From Candidatus Dojkabacteria bacterium (lineage in GTDB: Bacteria > Patescibacteria > Dojkabacteria > SC72): a stretch of DNA of 40,464 nucleotides. Numbering within the stretch: the stretch's first letter is position 1; each line of letters starts with the position of its first letter. Shown piece by piece: positions 13,779-21,475 of the stretch. Under the pieces are notes generated by a model. It was not told the DNA's origin. It saw only the letters and a program-made list of their open reading frames with translations, and made no database searches. The stretch spans positions 1-40,464 of the forward strand of contig JALNYV010000020.1 in assembly GCA_023229785.1 (NCBI GenBank), written 5' to 3'. Made by a program: the position numbers and the translations under genes.

Positions 13779-14864
13779 ATGATAAATTTGTTTTGGCCTA
13801 GCTATGACGGCAAGGCTATAAAAAAGTTAATGGGGGAATTATTTCCTGATGACATGTCTAACAGGTGGATTGGCCAAGGAGAAAAAGTAGATGAATTTGA
13901 AAGAACATTTGGAGACAAGTTTGGATATGATTATTGTGTAAGCCTTAATTCCGGTACTTCTGCCTTAGAGCTTGCCTATCATCTGATAGGTATTAAGAAA
14001 GGCGATGAGGTTTTAACACCGGTGTTGACTTGCACAGCCACGAATATACCGCTTAAGAGATTAAAGGCCAAAATAAAGTTTGTAGATGTTAATAAAAATC
14101 TAACTATAGATTATAAAGATTTAAAACAAAAAGCGAACAAACAAACAAAAGCTATTGTTGCAGTTACTCTGGGCGGGCTTCCGATAGATACAAAAGTTTT
14201 TAAACTAGCTAAAAAACTTGGTATTCCGGTAGTAATAGACGCCGCCCAGAGTGTAGGGGTTGGCGAGAAACATGGAGATTATGTGTGTTATTCTTTTCAA
14301 GCTATTAAACATTTTACTACTGGAGACGGTGGTATGCTGGTAGTCAGAAAAGAAGAAGAATATAATCGTGCTAAAAAACTAAGATGGTTTGGAATAGACA
14401 GAGAGGCTAAGAAAAAGAATAATTGGCAACCTTATAAACAGAGGGAGATGACAATGGATATTTTAGAACCCGGCTTTAAATATCACATGAACGACATCTC
14501 GGCCGGAATAGGTTTAATCGCATTAGAGAAGTCTGATAAGTGGTTGGTTTATAGAGAAGTGTTGTCCTCTTATTACAGGCGTAAACTAAAATGTAAAACT
14601 ATTTCCGGAGGAGCTTATTGGTTATTCGGAATACTTGTTAAAAATCGTGATGAGGTGGCTCAATTTCTTAATGAGAATGGTATTGAAACTAACATGGCGC
14701 ACTTAAGAAACGACATATTTAAGATATTCGGAGGCAAAAGGCAGGAGTTGAAGAACATGGATAAGATTGAAAGCCAGTATTTATACATACCGTTCCATTT
14801 ATTGATTGATAAAGAAAAAGCTAAATTTATATGTCAAAAAATCAATCAAATCGCAATAGGATAG
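13779..14864 (+). CDS. DegT/DnrJ/EryC1-type sugar aminotransferase
   Basis: A 361-residue PLP enzyme with SLNSGTSALELA near residue 56, the VIDAAQS motif that binds the cofactor ring nitrogen, and Lys177 in SFQAIKHFTTGDGG for the Schiff base. The family transfers an amino group from glutamate to a keto-sugar nucleotide. The phage has no sugar dehydratase, so the keto substrate must come from the host. Its stop overlaps the formyltransferase start by 34 bp, so amino-sugar formation and N-formylation are probably consecutive steps. Confidence 0.9.
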   Translation: MINLFWPSYDGKAIKKLMGELFPDDMSNRWIGQGEKVDEFERTFGDKFGYDYCVSLNSGTSALELAYHLIGIKKGDEVLTPVLTCTATNIPLKRLKAKIKFVDVNKNLTIDYKDLKQKANKQTKAIVAVTLGGLPIDTKVFKLAKKLGIPVVIDAAQSVGVGEKHGDYVCYSFQAIKHFTTGDGGMLVVRKEEEYNRAKKLRWFGIDREAKKKNNWQPYKQREMTMDILEPGFKYHMNDISAGIGLIALEKSDKWLVYREVLSSYYRRKLKCKTISGGAYWLFGILVKNRDEVAQFLNENGIETNMAHLRNDIFKIFGGKRQELKNMDKIESQYLYIPFHLLIDKEKAKFICQKINQIAIG

Positions 14865-15607
14865 CAATTGGAGCAAGCGGTATACTGGGAGACAGAGTGT
14901 TGGAATATCTAGCGCTTAGAACTGATATTGAAATAGTCGGGGTAGATACTAAGACAGATAGAGAGGGGCAGACTGATTGTTTGGAAACTATTAAAAGGCT
15001 TAGTTTGCCTTTAGCAAGCTATAATGAGATTGTTGCTTTAAAGCCGAATATATTTCTCAGCATTAGTTATCTTAGGAAGATAAAGAATGATTTGCTTGAT
15101 AGTTGTCTATGTGTAAACTTGCATAATGCTAAGTTGCCAGAGTATAGGGGCAGAAATATGTTTGCTCACGCTATACAGAACGAAGAAGAATTCTATTACT
15201 GTACTTTGCATTTAATGACTGACGGCTTTGACGAGGGCGATATAATAGCAGAGCGTAAAGAAGAGATAAAATTTGATGATACTTCCAAGACGTTGTATGA
15301 CAGAATACAGGATTTGGCCTATGAAATGTTTATACAGGAATTTAATAGTATTTTAGACGGTACTTTCAAAACAAGACCGCAAGTCGGGACACCACATTAT
15401 TTCAGCAAAGAGCTTAACAAGGAAGTCAGTTTAAAATTGAATCCGTTGCAATTTTATAACAGAGTTAGAAGTTTAGATTTTCCGCCATATTCTCCTGCGT
15501 ACATAATAATATGCGGATGCAAAGAAGAATTGCGGTTGTCGGATATACATTATAATAAAATAGATAAAGCGGTTTATGTTCCAAGGTTACTATTCGGTTT
15601 CAAATAA
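14831..15607 (+). CDS. formyltransferase (Fmt-like, likely sugar N-formyltransferase)
   Basis: The 258-residue protein has a Rossmann-like start (IAIGASGILGDRVLEYL) and the formyltransferase core with Asn96 and His98 in CVNLHNAKLPEYRG, followed by DEGDII around 134-139 carrying the catalytic Asp. Members use 10-formyl-tetrahydrofolate to formylate Met-tRNA or an amino sugar. Tight overlap with the aminotransferase favours an N-formyl amino sugar (as in Qui3NFo or Qui4NFo pathways). It lacks the usual length of methionyl-tRNA formyltransferase (about 310). Confidence 0.85.
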   Translation: MSKNQSNRNRIAIGASGILGDRVLEYLALRTDIEIVGVDTKTDREGQTDCLETIKRLSLPLASYNEIVALKPNIFLSISYLRKIKNDLLDSCLCVNLHNAKLPEYRGRNMFAHAIQNEEEFYYCTLHLMTDGFDEGDIIAERKEEIKFDDTSKTLYDRIQDLAYEMFIQEFNSILDGTFKTRPQVGTPHYFSKELNKEVSLKLNPLQFYNRVRSLDFPPYSPAYIIICGCKEELRLSDIHYNKIDKAVYVPRLLFGFK

Positions 15608-16520
15608 AAAAAAGATAAAGAAAAGAAACCCTAAAATAGCGGTTGTAATGTGCGTATACGTGGGAGATAAAAGCCGAACAGATTATCCTATAATTGATGA
15701 GAATGAAGACTGGGCTAATGGCAAAAGGTTAAAGGAAAATAAATTAGATAGTATAAAATTTTCTTTAAAGTGTCATGGTTATTTTAAAAACAAATTAAAT
15801 TATGATTTGATACTGGTTGATAATACAACCACTAACGATGAGGCTAAGGAATTTTATAAGTCTACCGGATTGAAAGTTTATGAGAGAGAGAACGAAGGAT
15901 TCAGCTTCGGCGCATATAAATGGTTTTGGGAAAATCATAAGGAATATGATTATTATCTATTTCAAGAATGTGATTATGCGCCTTGCAAAGATAACTGGCT
16001 AGATGAGATATACGAGGAATTTATGGCAGATAATAATGTCGGGGCGGTAGGTAATGTGCTGGAATTCAGATTTTTAGAAGGTGTAAAAAATGAGTTTTCA
16101 AGAGAGCGATATTATCAAAGCCAAGGGTTAGTTCAGGAGTATCTTGAAATACTTGGTAATCATCGTGGCTGGATGTGCAATCTGGACGGGTGTTATACTT
16201 TTACCAGTAAAGAGGTTTTGAAAGATGTAGATAAAAATGGAGGTTTAAAAGTTTTTACTGAAAAAGAAATATCAGGGATAGGAATGATGTCTACCACTAA
16301 TGAATTGACTTTTGCACAACCTATACTTGAAAGTGGTTATAAAATATCAGCGTTTGGCTCACCATATTTTGAAGATAGCGACAGGATATATTTTTATGGG
16401 AGCAGAATAGGAAATTTAAAAAGGAATTTTGATGAACATAAACTTGCGCCGATTGTTAATGGCAACGTGCGAAACACTTGTTTACAAATGAAAAACTATT
16501 TTAACAGCAAGGGGCTATGA
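15576..16520 (+). CDS. glycosyltransferase-like protein (GT-A)
   Basis: The 314-residue protein has a GT-A Rossmann core: KIAVVMCVYVGD at the first strand, DLILVDNTTTNDEAK, an NEGFSFGAYKW segment, and DYYLFQECDYAPCKDNW in place of a DxD motif. These resemble family-2-like transferases acting on rhamnan or capsule-like polymers. The first 20 residues are basic and overlap the end of the formyltransferase gene, so the start could be later. The stop overlaps the next start by 4 nt. Confidence 0.7.
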   Translation: MFQGYYSVSNKKKIKKRNPKIAVVMCVYVGDKSRTDYPIIDENEDWANGKRLKENKLDSIKFSLKCHGYFKNKLNYDLILVDNTTTNDEAKEFYKSTGLKVYERENEGFSFGAYKWFWENHKEYDYYLFQECDYAPCKDNWLDEIYEEFMADNNVGAVGNVLEFRFLEGVKNEFSRERYYQSQGLVQEYLEILGNHRGWMCNLDGCYTFTSKEVLKDVDKNGGLKVFTEKEISGIGMMSTTNELTFAQPILESGYKISAFGSPYFEDSDRIYFYGSRIGNLKRNFDEHKLAPIVNGNVRNTCLQMKNYFNSKGL

Positions 16521-17293
16521 ACATATACGCTAAAACTTTATTAAAAAGATTAAGACAGGATTTCGGTGATGAAAAAATAGACAGATTTGAAGAACAGATA
16601 AAGAGGCCGATGACCGATGATGATAAAATAAACAGAGTTGAAATAATAGTATTGAAATATAAGAATCCTGGTACAGAAAAGAAATGCGTTAATTTATTGA
16701 TAGATAATACCGAACATCCGTACAAACTTAATCTGTATGACAATAGGCCGAATTCAGCAAACATGTCTAAGATATGGAATAAACTGATAAAGGAATCTAC
16801 TTGCGATTTGATTGTGATAATGGACAGCGACGCTTATGTCAGTGATAATTGGTTGAAGCCTTTGGTTGATTGTTTTTTAAATAATGATAATTGCATAATG
16901 GCAGTACCGACAGCCGGCCACAGTAGTCCTGCCCATGTCCAGGCGATACCAAGAAACATGGGTAAAAAGCCGGTACGAGTGAATGACCATGTAAGTGGAT
17001 TTTGCTTTATGGTTAGTAGAAAAAGAATAAAACAGTTTGGGATGTTTAATGAAGATTTCTACGTGTTCGGTCAAGACAGCGAGTTCTGCGAGAGGATAAT
17101 GCAACAAGAATACTGGGGAATATATGTTTGCCCGGCGAGCATGGTAATGCATGGAGACTTAGAGGGCGGAGGAGTGTGGAGTTTTAGCCAGTCTACTAGA
17201 AAAGCCAGTTCGGAATATGAATTTGATTGGTCTCTTGATACTACGTACGCACCGGCGTTAGTACAAATCTTAAAATTAAAAGATAAACAATGA
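16517..17293 (+). CDS. family 2 glycosyltransferase
   Basis: The 258-residue protein has a GT-A fold with DLIVIMDSDAYVSDNW, giving the D103-S-D105 metal motif, and a C-terminal acceptor half with GFCFMVSRKRIKQFGMFNEDFYVFGQDSEFCERI. The ED/QDSEF part matches the catalytic-base region of rhamnosyltransferase-like GT2 enzymes. It is coupled to both neighbours by 4-nt overlaps. Confidence 0.85.
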   Translation: MNIYAKTLLKRLRQDFGDEKIDRFEEQIKRPMTDDDKINRVEIIVLKYKNPGTEKKCVNLLIDNTEHPYKLNLYDNRPNSANMSKIWNKLIKESTCDLIVIMDSDAYVSDNWLKPLVDCFLNNDNCIMAVPTAGHSSPAHVQAIPRNMGKKPVRVNDHVSGFCFMVSRKRIKQFGMFNEDFYVFGQDSEFCERIMQQEYWGIYVCPASMVMHGDLEGGGVWSFSQSTRKASSEYEFDWSLDTTYAPALVQILKLKDKQ

Positions 17294-18351
17294 AAGTGAT
17301 TATTTTAGGGGCGGAGGGATATTTAGGCAAGGCGTTGTCAATCAGTTTATCTGGTAAACACGAATTGCTGAGAGTGGATAATAAGAGCAGGGAAATGAAT
17401 GTGGCCGAGATTGGCTCTAAGAGTTTAACACCTGAAAAGGAAATTGAATACTTGCATTTTAACATTTGTGATTATGACAAATTGAAAGCTGCAATTACTG
17501 AATTTGAACCGAATGTAATTATTCATTTAGCCGAACAACCGTCAGCGCCATTTTCAATGATTGACGCTTTGCATGCGGCAGATACTCAGCAAAACAATGT
17601 AATTGGTTCTTTGAATTTATTATGGGCAGTTAAGGAAGTTAATCCAGAAATACAAATAATAAAGCTAGGTACAGCCGGAGAATATCCTGATTGGTTATAT
17701 AACGGAATGACTATACCAGAAGACGCTAGAATCAAGGTTGAATATCAAAGTAAGCTATGGGAAATACCAACACCAAGATATGCAGGCTCTTTCTACCATT
17801 TCAGCAAATTGTTTGATAGCTATAACATAGATTACGCTTGTAAGATTTGGGGGTTGAACGTAACTGATATTAACCAAGGTGTAGTGTATGGCCATATAGA
17901 CGGGATAAGATTTGATTACGATGAATACTTCGGAACAGTTGTTAATAGGTTTGTAGTTCAATCAATAGCTGGCGTACCTCTGACTATATATGGCTCTGGC
18001 GGCCAAACTAGGGGCTATATAAACATACAGAACGTGATAGACGCTATTGAACTTATTATGAAAAATCCGGCTAATGGTTATAGGATTATACACCAGTTGA
18101 CCGAAGAATTATCAGTCGGAGACATCGCTTCATTAGTCCAGAAAATAACAGGATGTGATGTTCAGTCCATACCTAATCCAAGATTTGAAATGGACAGTAA
18201 TAAGTTTACATTTGAAGCAAAGCTATTAAAGAAGTTCGGATTGAAAGCTAGAAAAATGGAAGATGAATTGCCTGATATGATTAAGAGCATTTCAAGATAC
18301 AAGGATAGTATAAAGAAAAAAGTAATTATGCCTAAAACAAAATGGGTATAA
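17290..18351 (+). CDS. UDP-sulfoquinovose synthase-like NAD-dependent epimerase (SQD1-type)
   Basis: A 353-residue extended SDR enzyme. GAEGYLG near the start binds NAD. Tyr169-x3-Lys173 in SFYHFSK and the Thr of KLGTAGEY form the catalytic set. The region HLAEQPSAPFSM, the RFDYDEYFGTVVNRFVVQSIAG block, YGSGGQTRGYI, HQLTEELSV and the closing KKVIMPKTKW are the ones I associate with SQD1 rather than ordinary GalE- or RmlB-type epimerases. SQD1 makes UDP-sulfoquinovose from UDP-glucose and sulfite. The exact substrate here is inferred. A sulfotransferase lies two genes downstream, which strengthens a sulfur-sugar theme. Confidence 0.8.
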   Translation: MKVIILGAEGYLGKALSISLSGKHELLRVDNKSREMNVAEIGSKSLTPEKEIEYLHFNICDYDKLKAAITEFEPNVIIHLAEQPSAPFSMIDALHAADTQQNNVIGSLNLLWAVKEVNPEIQIIKLGTAGEYPDWLYNGMTIPEDARIKVEYQSKLWEIPTPRYAGSFYHFSKLFDSYNIDYACKIWGLNVTDINQGVVYGHIDGIRFDYDEYFGTVVNRFVVQSIAGVPLTIYGSGGQTRGYINIQNVIDAIELIMKNPANGYRIIHQLTEELSVGDIASLVQKITGCDVQSIPNPRFEMDSNKFTFEAKLLKKFGLKARKMEDELPDMIKSISRYKDSIKKKVIMPKTKWV

Positions 18352-19268
18352 GCAAACTAAAAATAGTTTATTGCGGAGAGCTTGACAGAACGCCGGATGC
18401 GCCAGACCACTTAGGAATAAGACAAGGATTGAAATTTTTTAATGGTTTAGTGGTTGACCCGGTATTGCATGGAGACGAGACAGCCGTTAGGCGGATAGAG
18501 GCGTTTAAGCCAGATTTGATTATACATGGCAATACAGACAGTTTAAGCAGAATGTTAGGAACGAAGTTTAAAGAAGTTTCTCCAAAGTCAAAACAGGTAT
18601 TCTGGATGCTGGATTATCAGCCTAAAATGGAGAATTACTTTTATATGAATGAATGGAAGTTAGACCAGGCGTATGATGCAATCTTTATATCCAACAAAGA
18701 CCAGATTAAAGAATGGGGAAATGTGTGGAAATGCCCGGCTTATTATTTAACGCATGGATGTGTAGTCCAGAAGGTTCAAGACATACCAGACTTTAATAAA
18801 GGGATTGTATTTATAGGGGGACATAATGAAGGCGGTTGGTATAATGACAGATATTATTTAATTGAAGCTATCAGAACTTTATATCCTGATTTAAAAATGA
18901 TGAATGCCGAAACGGTAGACGCTAGAAACCAAGTGTGGAGAGATATGCCATATATTTACCATAGCTCTGACGGGATATTGGATGTGTCCCATAGCTGGAC
19001 TGCTGACGGGTATGCGAGCGGTAGATATTTTTACAGCGCCGGGCTTGGAGGATGTTCAATCACCAAAAGATTTCCAGGTTGCGAAGAGTTATATCCGCCT
19101 GATTGCAAATTATATTTTGATAAGCCGGAAGAAGCATTATCCCATATACTTAAGGTCAAAAGAGACAAGACTTTTAGAGATAAGATTAAGAAAAATGCTT
19201 GGAAATGGAATAAAGAACACCACCATTACAAGTTAAAATTTCAAGAAATTATTGAAAAAGTATGCTAA
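18342..19268 (+). CDS. CgeB-like GT-B glycosyltransferase
   Basis: The 308-residue protein has two Rossmann-like halves. The C-terminal half shows IVFIGGHNEGGWYNDRYYLIEAI, a SGRYFYSAGLGGCSITKRFPGCEELY donor-binding stretch and LYFDKPEEALSHI, the pattern of the CgeB/glycos_transf_1_2 group that modifies proteins and spore or phage surfaces. It overlaps the epimerase by 10 bp, so it is a candidate to transfer the sulfur-containing sugar. Confidence 0.75.
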   Translation: MGISKLKIVYCGELDRTPDAPDHLGIRQGLKFFNGLVVDPVLHGDETAVRRIEAFKPDLIIHGNTDSLSRMLGTKFKEVSPKSKQVFWMLDYQPKMENYFYMNEWKLDQAYDAIFISNKDQIKEWGNVWKCPAYYLTHGCVVQKVQDIPDFNKGIVFIGGHNEGGWYNDRYYLIEAIRTLYPDLKMMNAETVDARNQVWRDMPYIYHSSDGILDVSHSWTADGYASGRYFYSAGLGGCSITKRFPGCEELYPPDCKLYFDKPEEALSHILKVKRDKTFRDKIKKNAWKWNKEHHHYKLKFQEIIEKVC

Positions 19269-19885
19269 ATCAAATCTTAATATGCGGTTATCCTGGAAGT
19301 GGTACAAGGGTTGTTAGCCAGATATTGGAAGATTGCGGTTATAATATAGGCGAAGTAAACGATTGTTATGATTATATGCCTTTCCTTAAGAAGAACTTCA
19401 AGAATTTAAAAAGTTTGAAGAATGAACAAGAGCCATGGGCGTTAAAGCATGGCCAAATAATGATATTTTTAAAAAGATTTAGAAAGAGATTCCCAGACGC
19501 TAAAATTATACTGGTGTACAGGAACGGAGTTGATAACATTTTGAATGGATTTAATTGGAGAGAAAAATATCTAAAAAAGTATTATAAAAAAGAAGGTAAT
19601 ATCGGTGGAATGGAAGTTTATTGCAAGGCTCATAAATTTGCGCTAAAACACGTTGATTATGTTATTAAGCTTGAAGATTTGGTTTATAGGAAGCTTGAAA
19701 CTTTAGACAAGCTATTTAAATACATAGGGGTTGAAGCTAACCCGGCTAAGTATGATTGTTTGATAAAAAAGCCCGATAGTATGGGCAGGCGTAATACTTT
19801 AGACTATAAAGAGTTAAAAACATTAGAAAAAATGTATGACAAAGTTGAACATTGGTGCAGGGAATTTGCCGAAAGAGGGTTTTAA
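19262..19885 (+). CDS. sulfotransferase family protein
   Basis: The 207-residue protein has the PAPS-binding loop GYPGSGTRVV (residues 9-18) and a second site, KIILVYRNGVDNILN (81-95), where Arg87 would contact the 3'-phosphate. These are the 5'-PSB and 3'-PB elements of sulfotransferases. The family moves sulfate from PAPS to hydroxyl or amino groups on sugars or proteins. No transmembrane segment is visible, so it acts in the cytoplasm. The methyltransferase start lies 50 bp inside its 3' end. Confidence 0.8.
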   Translation: MLNQILICGYPGSGTRVVSQILEDCGYNIGEVNDCYDYMPFLKKNFKNLKSLKNEQEPWALKHGQIMIFLKRFRKRFPDAKIILVYRNGVDNILNGFNWREKYLKKYYKKEGNIGGMEVYCKAHKFALKHVDYVIKLEDLVYRKLETLDKLFKYIGVEANPAKYDCLIKKPDSMGRRNTLDYKELKTLEKMYDKVEHWCREFAERGF

Positions 19886-20279
19886 AAATATAGATATTTC
19901 CAAAGAAGCTAAGGCTGATGAATACTATGATGCAACCGCTGGGCTTAAGGAAGAAGACGACAGCATAGACGAGATACATTGCGGTTGTATGATGGAACAG
20001 ATTGAAAGCAATAAAGATTTTATATTCTTTTTAAATGAATGTTGGAGAGTTTTAAAAAAGGGCGGAATTATGAACGGATATGTACCGTCTATTGACCCTA
20101 AGGTTTTGTTTATAGACCCAGTAGACAGGCGATTTTTTAAGGTAGAGACATTTGATTATTTTAATAAAGAGAAACACCATTGGATAGAGTTCGGCAGAAT
20201 ATACGGGTTTAAAGGCTGGTCTAAAACTTGGGCAGGACAAAATAGCAGCGGAATTATACATTTTGAATTAGTTAAATAG
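19836..20279 (+). CDS. small SAM-dependent methyltransferase
   Basis: The 147-residue class I methyltransferase has LNIGAGNLPKEGFKNIDI (SAM-binding motif I and the acidic end of strand 2) and NECWRVLKKGGIMNGYVPS (post-motif III), as in small glycan-cluster methyltransferases. It starts inside the sulfotransferase gene. It stops at TAG 20277, but the next frame continues at once as a GT2 enzyme with no usual start codon, so the two could form one protein through a +1 shift. Confidence 0.75.
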   Translation: MTKLNIGAGNLPKEGFKNIDISKEAKADEYYDATAGLKEEDDSIDEIHCGCMMEQIESNKDFIFFLNECWRVLKKGGIMNGYVPSIDPKVLFIDPVDRRFFKVETFDYFNKEKHHWIEFGRIYGFKGWSKTWAGQNSSGIIHFELVK

Positions 20280-20916
20280 CAATCATATCATTAGTGTAAT
20301 TATACCAATCTATATTATTGATGAAGAGTTAGCACAGTTGACTAACGATACTATTAAGACGCTCAAGGATAATGCTAAGGAAAAATTTGAATTGATAATA
20401 GTAGACAACGGCTCTCCGATACATATTCAGATAGATTGCGACCAGATGATAAGGACTTCTGATAATAAAGGAAACGGCGCTGGTTGGAATATAGGACTAA
20501 GACACGCTATGGGAGACAATTTAATGCTATCTGACAATGATGTGTGCTATAAAGAGAATTGGCAGAATTTGGCTAACTTTACAAAAAATACCATAGTATT
20601 CCCACAGACAGCTACTATGGAAGACCCTATTTTTAAAAACAGATTGGCAGGGTTTAGCTGGATGATGAGCGAAAAAACATATAGAAAACTAGGCGATATA
20701 GATACTCAATATGGCTTGGCAAACTTTGAAGATACTGATTATTTTATGAGAGCCATAAAACATGGCATAGACTTGCAAGTTATTGAAGATATAAAGGCTG
20801 TTCATTGGGGCAGAAAAACTTGTGATAAAATACCAGAGGTTAAAAATACTTACGAACGTAACAAAAAAATATACGAGGATAAATATAAAGGCGAATATCC
20901 TTATTTAACAAAATAG
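20272..20916 (+). CDS. family 2 glycosyltransferase without a canonical start codon
   Basis: The GT-A domain has the typical first strand ISVIIPIYIID from about 20290, then LIIVDNGSP, GNGAGWNIGLRHAMGDNLMLSDNDVC and a late FEDTDYFMRAI acceptor/base motif. The first canonical start, TTG 20338, would delete the conserved SVIIPIY strand. Between the in-frame TAG (20269-20271) and that strand there is no ATG, GTG or TTG. Options are a rare ATT/ATC start, a +1 frame change at the upstream stop (AAA TAG C), a recent frameshift or a sequence error. I give the open stretch from 20272. Confidence 0.7.
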   Translation, partial: LNSNHIISVIIPIYIIDEELAQLTNDTIKTLKDNAKEKFELIIVDNGSPIHIQIDCDQMIRTSDNKGNGAGWNIGLRHAMGDNLMLSDNDVCYKENWQNLANFTKNTIVFPQTATMEDPIFKNRLAGFSWMMSEKTYRKLGDIDTQYGLANFEDTDYFMRAIKHGIDLQVIEDIKAVHWGRKTCDKIPEVKNTYERNKKIYEDKYKGEYPYLTK

Positions 20917-20919
20917 AGT

Positions 20920-21243
20920 ATGGAAATAGAACAATCATCTCATCCTTTTACCGAAAACGGTTTTAAAGACATAGACTTGGGAGTAACCTTTTTTAGAGCT
21001 ATGCAACTTGGCACGATTGATTTAAAAGACCCGGTTACAGTATCTAAGGTTCAGGAAATAGCTGATTTTCTTGAAGACCAAGAAGACCCGGGTTTTGTAT
21101 TGCAGTCTTTAATGGCTAGCAACAAAAGCCACGAGCTTAGGAACATTGACCACATCTATACATTTGTGCTTTTGAATAAAGAAAAAAACGCCTTGATGAA
21201 TAAATTAGATAGTTTAAATAAGCAATTAAAATACTATGAATAA
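20920..21243 (+). CDS. hypothetical protein, coiled-coil end
   Basis: A 107-residue acidic protein with a helical C-terminus (KEKNALMNKLDSLNKQLKYYE) that can form a coiled coil. It starts 3 nt after the GT2 stop and overlaps the next small gene by 8 bp, marking the return from the glycan cluster to tail genes. It may be a fibre-assembly or adaptor protein. Not recognised. Confidence 0.5.
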   Translation: MEIEQSSHPFTENGFKDIDLGVTFFRAMQLGTIDLKDPVTVSKVQEIADFLEDQEDPGFVLQSLMASNKSHELRNIDHIYTFVLLNKEKNALMNKLDSLNKQLKYYE

Positions 21244-21475
21244 TATTTCTGTAATCTCTGGAAGACAACCAACTAAAAATTACGGTGTTAGCATAGAGGC
21301 TTCTGACGGTTTTTCTATACCAAATTACGACGTAATTACCTTAACTTATGTTGCGGCCGGTAACGGAGTAGACGAGCTTGAAACGGTTGTCTATAAAAAA
21401 AATAGTGTTACGGTTGCCACTTTAACACTCGCTTATGATAGCAATAATAAATTGGTAAGCGTAACTAAATCTTGA
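21236..21475 (+). CDS. small beta-rich tail protein
   Basis: The 79-residue protein contains NYDVITLTYVAAGNGVDELETVVYKK and LTLAYDSNNKLVSVT, a short beta-sandwich pattern I know from small phage proteins next to tail-fibre genes. It likely forms part of the fibre attachment or tip. Its stop overlaps the fibre start (TGATG). Confidence 0.6.
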   Translation: MNNISVISGRQPTKNYGVSIEASDGFSIPNYDVITLTYVAAGNGVDELETVVYKKNSVTVATLTLAYDSNNKLVSVTKS

